Notes under the pieces: model-generated
The model's input: only the letters and a program-made list of their open reading frames with translations
Told to the model about the DNA's origin: nothing
Databases searched by the model: none
Shown here: positions 1 through 7,569 of the stretch, piece by piece
Position numbering within the stretch: the first letter of the stretch is position 1
How the letters are laid out: every line of letters starts with the position of its first letter
Assembly: GCA_017643925.1 (NCBI GenBank)
Contig: JAEPML010000009.1
Span: 62,001 to 126,000 of the forward strand
Reading direction: 5' to 3'
Origin: Roseibium sp.
Lineage (GTDB): Bacteria > Pseudomonadota > Alphaproteobacteria > Rhizobiales > Stappiaceae
DNA: 64,000 nucleotides
Position numbers and translations under genes: made by a program

Positions 1-1
1 T

Positions 2-892
2 CCGGCACTGAACAAGCGGACGGGCGCGACGGTGCTCATCAAGCCTGAAAATCTGCAGCGCAGCGGTTCGTTCAAGTTCAGGGGTGCCTTCAATCGGCTG
101 AACCTTGTTCCGCACGCGAACCGCGCAAACGGCGTCGTGGCGTGTTCCTCGGGCAATCATGCGCAGGGCGTGGCTGCCGGGGCGCAAATCCTGTCCATGC
201 CGGCAACCATCGTCATGCCGGCTGATGCTCCTGCCATCAAGCTGGAGCGCACGCGTGAGTTCGGTGCAACGGTCGTGACCTATGACCGGGACACCGAGGA
301 CCGGGATGCCATCGCCAGGGCGCTTTGCGAGGAAACCGGTGCTACCTTTGTGCACCCCTTCAACGATCCTGGTGTGATTGCGGGGCAGGGAACCGTCGGA
401 CTTGAAATGGCCCACCAGGCAGAGGCGCTGGGATACCAACTTGATGATGTTCTGGCCTGCACCGGCGGGGGAGGGCTTTCAAGCGGTATTGCACTTGCCC
501 TCGCCGAGAAAGTGCCGACTGCCCGGTTCCATACCGTCGAACCGGAAAATTTCGATGAGTACAGGCGCTCTCTGGAAGCTGGAGAACGCCTGTCGAATAC
601 CCAAAAATCCGGTTCCATCTGTGACGCGCTGCTTTCCGAAACTCCTGGAGACATTGGCTTTTCGATCCTTCGTCAACTGGCTGGAGAAGGCGTGACCGTG
701 ACAGATGACGAAGCGCTTGAAGCTGTTGCGTTTGCCTTCCGGGAATTGAAACTTGTTGTCGAACCGGGTGGTGCTGTCGCGCTCGCCGCTCTGCTTTCCG
801 GGAAGTTGCCGGTGAAAGGCAAAACTGTCGGAGTGGTCCTGACCGGAGGCAATATTGATCCGCGGATGCTTATGAGAGCTCTGGAGGCCTGA
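2..892 (+). CDS. Threonine/serine dehydratase, 5'-truncated by window edge
   Basis: PLP-dependent fold-type II dehydratase, probably deaminating L-threonine or L-serine to a 2-oxo acid and ammonia in the cytoplasm. The reading frame is open to the left edge, so the N-terminus is outside the window; the GTG at 32 is internal, because conserved sequence precedes it. SGSFKFRGA near the left end carries the Schiff-base lysine, SSGNHAQGVA is the usual substrate loop, and CTGGGGLSSG is the glycine-rich phosphate loop. The C-terminus is short and no ACT domain follows, so this resembles the catabolic or ectoine-cluster type rather than biosynthetic IlvA. Exact substrate is not decidable from sequence. 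Confidence 0.9.
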   Translation, partial: PALNKRTGATVLIKPENLQRSGSFKFRGAFNRLNLVPHANRANGVVACSSGNHAQGVAAGAQILSMPATIVMPADAPAIKLERTREFGATVVTYDRDTEDRDAIARALCEETGATFVHPFNDPGVIAGQGTVGLEMAHQAEALGYQLDDVLACTGGGGLSSGIALALAEKVPTARFHTVEPENFDEYRRSLEAGERLSNTQKSGSICDALLSETPGDIGFSILRQLAGEGVTVTDDEALEAVAFAFRELKLVVEPGGAVALAALLSGKLPVKGKTVGVVLTGGNIDPRMLMRALEA

Positions 893-930
893 CGACTGCG
901 CGGATCAGGCAGGGAATGGGACGAAACAAA

Positions 931-964
931 AAAGGGGCGCTGCCTGAAGCAGCGCCCCTTTTTT
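931..964. terminator. Bidirectional intrinsic terminator
   Basis: GGGGCGCTGC and GCAGCGCCCC form a 10-bp perfect stem around a short CTGAA-type loop, flanked by an A-run on the left and a T-run on the right. It lies between the convergent dehydratase and cheZ genes and can stop both. Confidence 0.85.
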
Positions 965-982
965 GAATGAATTGCTTCTGGA

Positions 983-2200
983 TCAGTTGAACAGGGCTTG
1001 CCGCTCTGCTTCTGACAACTGCTCGAGCGGATCGGCACCATCGGTGGCTTCAGCCTCTTCCGTCATTTCCCAAGCGGCGTCTGCTTCCACTTCAACGGTG
1101 TCGGCTTCCGCCTCAACGGCGTCTTCACTGCCAACTTCGCTGTCGAAGAGCTTTTCGATTGCTGCTTCGTCAAGCGTTGCATCGGGATCGGAAGCTTCGA
1201 AATCCGTATCGATGTCAAGGGTCTCGGGCTCTTCGAGCTCGACAATCTCGGTCTCGACTTCGTCTTCAACCACTTCCACGGCATCAAAGTCGACCGTTTC
1301 CGTTTCCTCGACTTCAGCCGGTGCTGCGGCGAACATGTCATCAATGGCTGCAGCGTCCATTGGCACGTCGCCACCTGCCATGATGGCATCAACATCCGCT
1401 TCGCTTGCCTGGGTGTCGACCGGAGCCTCGATTGCGGCGTCCGCGCCGGTTTCTTCAATGGCAGCGTTGAAAACATCGTCGCTGGCGGACATGAGTTCGT
1501 CGACCGAGTTCTGGCAAACGCCGCGGCCTTCAATCTGTGGTCCGTTGAGGAGATGAGCGTCCGGGCGTTCGTCGGTCGGTCCCGCGGTTGCATCCGCGTC
1601 CATGTCCTCGATGCCCCAGATGTTGATCATCAGGTTGATCCGGCTTTCCAGGTATCTCAGGACCTGGACAACCTTGTTGGTGCGCTGGCCGGTCAGATCC
1701 TGGAAGGAGCAAGCCATGAAGATTTCGGTCGCCTTGGCGTCGATATCGTCACAGGTCGCATCGTCCGCGCCGTTTTCGCGCAGGACCCAGGCCTTTTCCT
1801 GAATCTGTTCGGCTGCTTCCAGAATGGACTGGGTTGCCCCCTCTGTCTGCGTGACAATCGCGTCGAGCTCGTGAGAGGCATCGATGAAGCGGTTGCTGTC
1901 ATCGCCTTCGTCAGCCTTGATGTTGGCGATCTCGGACTTCGTCCGCTCGATTGCCTCGTGCATGTCAGCGATGTCGAGGCGAATCTTGTCAAGATCGGGC
2001 ACCTTGCGCTGCCGCGTGACTACCTTTTCGAGTCTTTGGATCGCCCCAAGAATTTCCGTCGTTTCGGGAGTCTTGTTGCGATTCAGAAACTCCTTCAGAA
2101 ACCGACGCCCGCGGTCGGATTCCATCAGGGTCTGTTCGAGGGTCTCGTACTCGGCATCGCCGATCAGCCCCGGGTGTTCCTGTTTTGCTTCCGCTTTCAT
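983..2200 (-). CDS. cheZ: Protein phosphatase CheZ
   Basis: CheZ-family phosphatase that dephosphorylates CheY-P in chemotaxis. About 405 aa. The helical core (about residues 20-200) contains ACSFQDLTGQR, matching the CheZ catalytic segment; Asp168 and Gln172 correspond to the acid and the glutamine that orient water in enteric CheZ. Residues about 200-405 are a long acidic Glu/Asp/Ala-rich tail, far larger than the tail of E. coli CheZ (214 aa in all), ending in LSEAERQALFN, which could act as a CheY-binding helix. I prefer the ATG at 2200; a TTG at 2254 would add 18 residues. No other chemotaxis gene is adjacent, though a large flagellar cluster lies about 46 kb away. Confidence 0.85.
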   Translation of the reverse strand: MKAEAKQEHPGLIGDAEYETLEQTLMESDRGRRFLKEFLNRNKTPETTEILGAIQRLEKVVTRQRKVPDLDKIRLDIADMHEAIERTKSEIANIKADEGDDSNRFIDASHELDAIVTQTEGATQSILEAAEQIQEKAWVLRENGADDATCDDIDAKATEIFMACSFQDLTGQRTNKVVQVLRYLESRINLMINIWGIEDMDADATAGPTDERPDAHLLNGPQIEGRGVCQNSVDELMSASDDVFNAAIEETGADAAIEAPVDTQASEADVDAIMAGGDVPMDAAAIDDMFAAAPAEVEETETVDFDAVEVVEDEVETEIVELEEPETLDIDTDFEASDPDATLDEAAIEKLFDSEVGSEDAVEAEADTVEVEADAAWEMTEEAEATDGADPLEQLSEAERQALFN

Positions 2201-2320
2201 ATAGCCGCGAATCTCAACTTGCCTAAGGATCGACTGTTGCCTTATGACAGACAACTTCTCCTACAAGGTAAGGCGAAAAACGTTAACATCTCCCTAGGGC
2301 ACAGCCTTGCCAGGATCTTC

Positions 2321-3496
2321 ATGACAGATTCCCCTCCCAATATTAGCGCGCGGGTTGCAGCTCTATTTGCCTGCCACTTCTTTGGATTCGGTCTTTTTCT
2401 GCCGTTTTTTCCAGTTTTACTGGAATTTCGCAGTCTGACAGCAGAAGAAATCGGTTTTATCCTTGGTGCAGGCACAATTGCTCGAATCGCTGCCAGTCCA
2501 ATACTGTCGAATTTGGCAGACCGGCGAGGGAATCGTCGTCTGTCCATCCTGGTCTATTCGCTGATCGGAGCAGCGTTCATCGCCCTGTTCGCAGCTCCCG
2601 GTGGCCTGTTTGTCATCGGGGTCTCGGTGATCGGTTACATGGTCATCAAGGCGCCCGTGTTGCCGCTCAGCGACGCCTATGCGCTTGACGCAGCCCGCAA
2701 CACGGGAGCGGATTACGCTCGCATGCGTCTCTGGGGGTCTGCGGGATTTGTCGCAGCGACCCTGATTGGCGGAGCCGTCGCAACGGAACAGCAATCCTGG
2801 ATCCTGCTGGTCCTGATCGCTCTGGCCGCGGTCGCCACTGGCGGCGTTGTCATGATGCTGCCCAGACAGCAGCGCGAGAGCAAAACGGATACGGTTCCCG
2901 AGGATGGCAGCGACACACCGTTTCGCGCGCTCTGGTTCTGGCCTGTTCTGACGCTGCTTGGCCTCTTTCAGGCCAGTCACGCCGCTTTTTACGGCTTCGG
3001 TACACTCTACTGGCAAGCCAATGACGTGGCCGACTTTACCATCGGTGTGCTTTGGGCCATCGGTGTCATCGCGGAAATTGCCCTCTTTATCGTCGCCGGC
3101 AAGCTGGCACTGCGGTTTGATCCGCCGGTGTTCCTTCTGGTCGCGGGTGTCGCCGCAATCGTGCGCTGGAGCCTTTTTCCGTTTGCGGACAGCTTTATCT
3201 CCATGGCGCTCCTGCAGACATTGCATGGCTTGACCTTTGGAGCCTCGCATCTGGGTGCGGTGGCTATCCTCGCGAAGGTCGTTCCGAGTCGCTGGTCCGG
3301 GACGGGGCAGGGGTTACTTGCAACGTCCATCGGCATTCAAATGGCGCTTGGCCTGAGCGTGAGCGGAACGCTCTATGCCATGGATCCCGACATGCCCTTC
3401 TACCTGATGGCAGCCATCTCGGCCGTCGGTGTGGTCATCATGATCGCGTTGACCCCCATGGTGCGAAAGCACATGGCTGAGAGCCAGGCAGATTGA
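2321..3496 (+). CDS. MFS transporter, HcaT/3-phenylpropionate-transporter-like
   Basis: A 391-aa inner-membrane protein with about 12 hydrophobic segments, of the MFS_1_like type (HcaT/nucleoside-symporter-like). The N-terminus (ACHFFGFGLFLPFFP) and the AEEIGFILGAGTIARI segment with the NLADRRGNRR loop between TM2 and TM3 are typical. An open frame extends upstream to 1553, but that part is antisense to cheZ; the ATG at 2321 follows AGGAT and fits the family. It is divergent from cheZ and ends 6 bp before the convergent dgcA stop. Substrate unknown. Confidence 0.8.
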   Translation: MTDSPPNISARVAALFACHFFGFGLFLPFFPVLLEFRSLTAEEIGFILGAGTIARIAASPILSNLADRRGNRRLSILVYSLIGAAFIALFAAPGGLFVIGVSVIGYMVIKAPVLPLSDAYALDAARNTGADYARMRLWGSAGFVAATLIGGAVATEQQSWILLVLIALAAVATGGVVMMLPRQQRESKTDTVPEDGSDTPFRALWFWPVLTLLGLFQASHAAFYGFGTLYWQANDVADFTIGVLWAIGVIAEIALFIVAGKLALRFDPPVFLLVAGVAAIVRWSLFPFADSFISMALLQTLHGLTFGASHLGAVAILAKVVPSRWSGTGQGLLATSIGIQMALGLSVSGTLYAMDPDMPFYLMAAISAVGVVIMIALTPMVRKHMAESQAD

Positions 3497-3502
3497 GAAA
3501 CA

Positions 3503-4489
3503 TCATCCCCAAAGCGCGGGTGAGGGTGGGAACAGGGTGCTTTCCTCGAAGGTCAAACCGGGTGTGCGGTCTTCAGCAAGGAGCAGCGGGCCGTCCAGGT
3601 CGACAAAATCGGCCTGCTGGGCAATCAGAACCGCTGGCGCCATCGCCAGCGATGTTCCCAGCATGCAGCCAACCATGATCTTGAAATTCTGTTCCCTGGC
3701 GGCTTTCAACAGGTGCAGCCCCTCAGTCAGTCCGCCAGCCTTGTCGAGCTTGATGTTGACCGCATCGTATTTTTCACGCAGCCCGTCCAGACTGCCTCCG
3801 GGATGAAGGCTCTCATCGGCACAAACGATGACTTCACCTGAAAAGCCTTTGAGAAACGCGTCATTCGCAGCTGGCAGGGGCTGCTCGATCAGAGCAACAC
3901 CCGCAGCTTCGCATGCCTTCATGTTGATTTCGAAACAGCTTTCGTCCCAGGCCTCGTTGGCGTCGATGATCAGCGTGCTGTCAGGGGCCGCCTGCCGGAC
4001 GGCGGCAATCCGCTGATCATCCCCCTGGCCCGCCAGTTTGACCTTGAGGAGCGGCCGATGCGCTGCGGCCCGCGTCTTTTCTGCCATGGTTTCCGGTGTG
4101 CCGACGCTGATGGTGAAAGCCGTGGTAACCGGGGCCATTGTCGCGATGCCCGCAAGTTCCGCCGCCGTTTTGCCCGCGCGTTTGGCCTCGAGATCCCACA
4201 GGGCACAATCTACTGCGTTTCTGGCGGCACCTCGTGGCATCGAGCGTTGAAGCTGCCCCCTTGTCAGACCCTCCTTCAGAACCGGGGTGATCTCCTCGAT
4301 CTGGGTCTGAACGCTTTCAAGCGATTCACCGTATCTCGGGTAGGGCACGCATTCACCGCGGCCGACATGTGCCCCGTCACGAAGGGTGACCACGACAACT
4401 TCGGCATGGGTTCTCGATCCGCGGGAAATCGTGAAGCCACCTCCGGCTATCTCGAACCGTTCCGCACTGATTTCAACACCGATACTCAT
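3503..4489 (-). CDS. dgcA: N-acetyl-D-glutamate racemase / dipeptide epimerase (enolase superfamily)
   Basis: A 328-aa muconate-lactonizing subgroup enolase-superfamily enzyme. Visible catalytic features are the KVKL lysine motif, the metal ligands in LIIDANEAW, LIEQP and VCADES, and the second general base in NIKLDKAGG. By sequence alone this would be called an L-Ala-D/L-Glu epimerase. Its 4-nt overlap with a DUF1611 gene matches the DgcN-DgcA pair, in which DgcN N-acetylates D-glutamate and DgcA racemises N-acetyl-D-Glu to the L form. Role inferred from that context; a muropeptide dipeptide epimerase is the alternative. Confidence 0.8.
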   Translation of the reverse strand: MSIGVEISAERFEIAGGGFTISRGSRTHAEVVVVTLRDGAHVGRGECVPYPRYGESLESVQTQIEEITPVLKEGLTRGQLQRSMPRGAARNAVDCALWDLEAKRAGKTAAELAGIATMAPVTTAFTISVGTPETMAEKTRAAAHRPLLKVKLAGQGDDQRIAAVRQAAPDSTLIIDANEAWDESCFEINMKACEAAGVALIEQPLPAANDAFLKGFSGEVIVCADESLHPGGSLDGLREKYDAVNIKLDKAGGLTEGLHLLKAAREQNFKIMVGCMLGTSLAMAPAVLIAQQADFVDLDGPLLLAEDRTPGLTFEESTLFPPSPALWG

Positions 4490-5499
4490 GGTGCACCGAA
4501 TTCTGCGGACACCTTGTCGACGATCGCGTCCATGCCATAGCGAACAGGGTCGGTCGCCGGCAGGCCGTGCTTCTCACCAACCTTTGCCAGATAGGCAAGG
4601 GCTTCGTCGTCATCCAGGGCGGAGGTGTTGACCGCAATGCCCACGCAGCGGATATCCGGATTTGTCAGACGTCCGCATTGAACGGTCATGTCGATTACCT
4701 GCTGGATTGTCGGCAACGGGGTCTCGACACCGCGCATCTTGGTCCTTGAAGGTTCATGACAAACGATGAACCCGTCCGGCTGTGAACCGTGGAGAAGCCC
4801 CAGTGTGACACCGGCGAAGGAAGGATGGAAAAGCGACCCCTGGCCCTCAATGATCTGCCAGTGATCGTCCTCCGTTTCCGGGGACAGCCATTCGGCGGCC
4901 CCTGATATGAAATCCGCAACCACGGCATCGAGTGCGACACCACGGCCCGAGATGAAGACACCGGTCTGTCCCGTGGCACAGAACGAGCTCTTGTAGCCAC
5001 GCTCGTTCATGGCCTTGTCCATTGCCAGAGCCGTGTATTTCTTGCCGACCGAGCAATCGGTCCCGACGGCGAGGATTCTCTTGCCGGAGCGCTTGGTGCC
5101 CTTGCCTGTGGCGAAGGTCATGGAGTTGTGGCGCACGTCATGCAGCTGACGTCCGTTTTTCTCGGCCGCTTCCCGGATGGCGTCGATGTCGCCGAGCTTC
5201 ACATGGAGGCCGGAGGCCACATCGAGACCGGCATTCAGGGCCTCGACAACAGAGGCAACCCAGTGATCGGGCAGCCGGCCACCCGCGTTGACGGCACCGA
5301 TGATCATGGTTTTCGCACCGGCCCCAGCGCCTTCGGCAATGGACATGTCCGGCAGGCCTGTGTCTGCGGCACAGCCTTCCATCCGGACCTGGCCGAGGCA
5401 CCAGTCCTTTCGCCAATCCACTATGCCGACTGCGGTTTTCGCCGCCAGGGCATCTGGAACATCACCGAGAAACAGGAGATAGGGATGTGCGATTTCCAT
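4486..5499 (-). CDS. dgcN: D-glutamate N-acetyltransferase DgcN (DUF1611 family)
   Basis: A 337-aa DUF1611 protein with a P-loop NTPase-like C-terminal domain; AVGTDCSVGKKYTA is the phosphate-binding loop, followed by SSFCATGQTG and VICHEPSR-like segments typical of the family. Characterised relatives acetylate D-glutamate so that the partner DgcA can invert it. ATG at 5499 gives MEIAHPYLLFLGDV, the normal family N-terminus; a TTG five codons earlier is less likely. Its stop overlaps the dgcA start by 4 nt, implying translational coupling. Divergent from the Mla operon. Confidence 0.8.
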   Translation of the reverse strand: MEIAHPYLLFLGDVPDALAAKTAVGIVDWRKDWCLGQVRMEGCAADTGLPDMSIAEGAGAGAKTMIIGAVNAGGRLPDHWVASVVEALNAGLDVASGLHVKLGDIDAIREAAEKNGRQLHDVRHNSMTFATGKGTKRSGKRILAVGTDCSVGKKYTALAMDKAMNERGYKSSFCATGQTGVFISGRGVALDAVVADFISGAAEWLSPETEDDHWQIIEGQGSLFHPSFAGVTLGLLHGSQPDGFIVCHEPSRTKMRGVETPLPTIQQVIDMTVQCGRLTNPDIRCVGIAVNTSALDDDEALAYLAKVGEKHGLPATDPVRYGMDAIVDKVSAEFGAP

Positions 5500-5591
5500 T
5501 GGGTATGCTTTCAAGTGACTGCTGGACGTTGAACTTGTCCATCAGGTATACGAGGGATGTAGAACCAGCGGCAAGAGGGCAATCTCCGCGA

Positions 5592-6740
5592 ATGGCATTC
5601 TTGGAAGAAAGCGTTGCACCAGAAATGCACCTGGAGGCAGACGGGGCTGATCATCAGCTGCTGGCGCTTTCCGGAGACTGGACCATCAACACGATCGCGA
5701 AGATTGAGCACAAGCTTGAGAACCTTGGTGTTGGCAGGGATCGTCTCACTTGTATCGACGTTTCGCGGATTGAACATCTGGACACGAGCGGTGCCTGGCT
5801 GATCCACCGCACGAGAGGACGCTTGGAATTTGGCGGGCGCCGCGTCGGTCTTGCTGGTGTGACGCCGATCCGGCAGACCCTGTTTGACGAGATCGACCGG
5901 CATCATCCGCCCAGATACACGCCCGAGCGCAATCCGTTCACGATCGTAGGGTTTCTTGAAACAACCGGCCGGCAGGTTGTGGATGCGGGCAAAGACGGGC
6001 TGGCAATGCTGCACATTCTCGGCTCGCTGGGAATGGTCTTGTCGACTGTTTTGCTTCATCCGAAACGCCTCCGGAGCATCTCCGTGGCGGTTCAGTTCGA
6101 CCGCAGCTGTATCGGTGCGATCCCGATTGTGGCGCTGATGAGCTTCCTTATCGGCGCGATCATCTCGCAGCAGGGCGGATTTTATCTGAAGACCTTTGGT
6201 GCCGATATCTATGTCGTCGACCTCGCAGGCATTTTGGTGCTACGCGAGATCGGGGTCATTCTAACGGCAATCATGGTCGCGGGCAGATCCGGATCCGCCT
6301 TTACCGCTGAACTCGGTGCGATGCGCATGCAGGAAGAAGTCGACGCCCTCCACGTGATTGGCCTGAGCGTCACGGAAGTCCTTGTTCTTCCAAGAATTCT
6401 CGCCCTCATGATCGCCCTGCCGCTCCTTACCTTCATCGCGGATATGGCCGCGCTGTTCGGAGCGGGTCTCGTTACCTGGGCATATCTCGATATTCCACCA
6501 GCGGCCTTTCTTGTTCAGTTGCAGGCCGCAATCACCTGGCAGACACTGGCCGTCGGGCTCGTCAAGGCACCATTCATGGCCCTCATTATTGGGCTTATTG
6601 CCTGTGTTGAGGGATTGAAAGTCGAGGGGTCTTCCGAATCCCTCGGAAAACACACGACAATGTCGGTTGTGAAGGCCATTTTTCTTGTCATTGTTGTCGA
6701 CGGAGTATTCGCAGTCTTTTTTGCGGCAATTGGGGTTTGA
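5592..6740 (+). CDS. mlaE: ABC lipid-transport permease MlaE with N-terminal STAS domain
   Basis: A 382-aa protein fusing a STAS/MlaB-like domain (about residues 1-110, with IDVSRIEHLDTSGAWLIHR containing the conserved Ser/Thr region) to a MlaE-type permease (about residues 130-382). The permease shows the EQ-loop-like RSGSAFTAELGAMRMQEEVDAL, which couples to the ATPase, and about five to six membrane segments. It heads a four-gene Mla operon that moves phospholipid between the membranes. In E. coli MlaB is a separate subunit; the fusion is common in alphaproteobacteria. I chose the ATG at 5592 rather than earlier in-frame codons because conserved sequence begins there. Confidence 0.9.
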   Translation: MAFLEESVAPEMHLEADGADHQLLALSGDWTINTIAKIEHKLENLGVGRDRLTCIDVSRIEHLDTSGAWLIHRTRGRLEFGGRRVGLAGVTPIRQTLFDEIDRHHPPRYTPERNPFTIVGFLETTGRQVVDAGKDGLAMLHILGSLGMVLSTVLLHPKRLRSISVAVQFDRSCIGAIPIVALMSFLIGAIISQQGGFYLKTFGADIYVVDLAGILVLREIGVILTAIMVAGRSGSAFTAELGAMRMQEEVDALHVIGLSVTEVLVLPRILALMIALPLLTFIADMAALFGAGLVTWAYLDIPPAAFLVQLQAAITWQTLAVGLVKAPFMALIIGLIACVEGLKVEGSSESLGKHTTMSVVKAIFLVIVVDGVFAVFFAAIGV

Positions 6741-6749
6741 TCACAGTTC

Positions 6750-7559
6750 ATGTCGATTGCAGAAGCCGAACAGATCACAAGCAGTGTGCCAGATACCGGC
6801 GAAGGTTCGGAGAACGTTCTGTCTGTACGCGGCGTCACGGTTGGATTCGGCAGCAAGATCATTCTTGAGAACCTCGATCTCGATGTCCGACGGGGTGAGG
6901 TTCTGGGATTTGTTGGTGGATCAGGCACCGGCAAATCGGTGCTCATGCGGACCATTCTGGGTTTGACCCCGAAGCGCGCCGGGGAAATCTCGGTATTCGG
7001 CTATGATCTGTCGACGGCCACGGAGAAGGAACGACGCGCCATCGAGCGGCGCTGGGGTGTGCTCTTTCAACAGGGAGCGCTGTTCTCTTCTCTTACCGTT
7101 AAGCAGAACATTCAGGTCCCCATGCGTGAGCATCTGAAGTTGTCTCCGCAATTGATGGACGAACTGGCGACATTGAAAATTGAACTGGTTGGTTTGCCGC
7201 AGGACGCAGCCGACAAGCTGCCGTCTGAATTGTCAGGCGGCATGGTCAAACGTGCCAGCCTTGCCCGGGCACTTGCACTGGACCCGGATTTGGTGTTTCT
7301 GGACGAACCGACGTCGGGACTCGATCCCATCGGGGCGGCGGCCTTTGACACACTGATTGCAAATCTGAGTTCGACCCTCGGGTTGACGGTTTATATGGTC
7401 ACCCACGACCTGGATAGTCTTCATTCTATCTGTGATCGGATTGCGGTACTTGGGAAAAAGCGTGTTCTGGCGATCGGAACACTGGACGATATGATGAAGA
7501 ACGACGATGACTGGATTAAGTCATACTTCAGGGGTGAACGGGCGTTGCGCCGAGCATAG
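6750..7559 (+). CDS. mlaF: ABC lipid-transport ATPase MlaF
   Basis: A 269-aa ABC ATPase with all hallmarks: Walker A GGSGTGKS, Q-loop LFQQGALF, signature LSGGMVKR, Walker B LVFLDEPTSGLDP and H-loop VTHDLDS. The LSGGM variant of the signature is typical of the MlaF/TTG2A group. It lies 9 bp after mlaE and 10 bp before mlaD, so it is certainly co-transcribed. It powers lipid movement through the MlaE dimer. Confidence 0.93.
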   Translation: MSIAEAEQITSSVPDTGEGSENVLSVRGVTVGFGSKIILENLDLDVRRGEVLGFVGGSGTGKSVLMRTILGLTPKRAGEISVFGYDLSTATEKERRAIERRWGVLFQQGALFSSLTVKQNIQVPMREHLKLSPQLMDELATLKIELVGLPQDAADKLPSELSGGMVKRASLARALALDPDLVFLDEPTSGLDPIGAAAFDTLIANLSSTLGLTVYMVTHDLDSLHSICDRIAVLGKKRVLAIGTLDDMMKNDDDWIKSYFRGERALRRA

Positions 7560-7569
7560 GTTGGACTGA

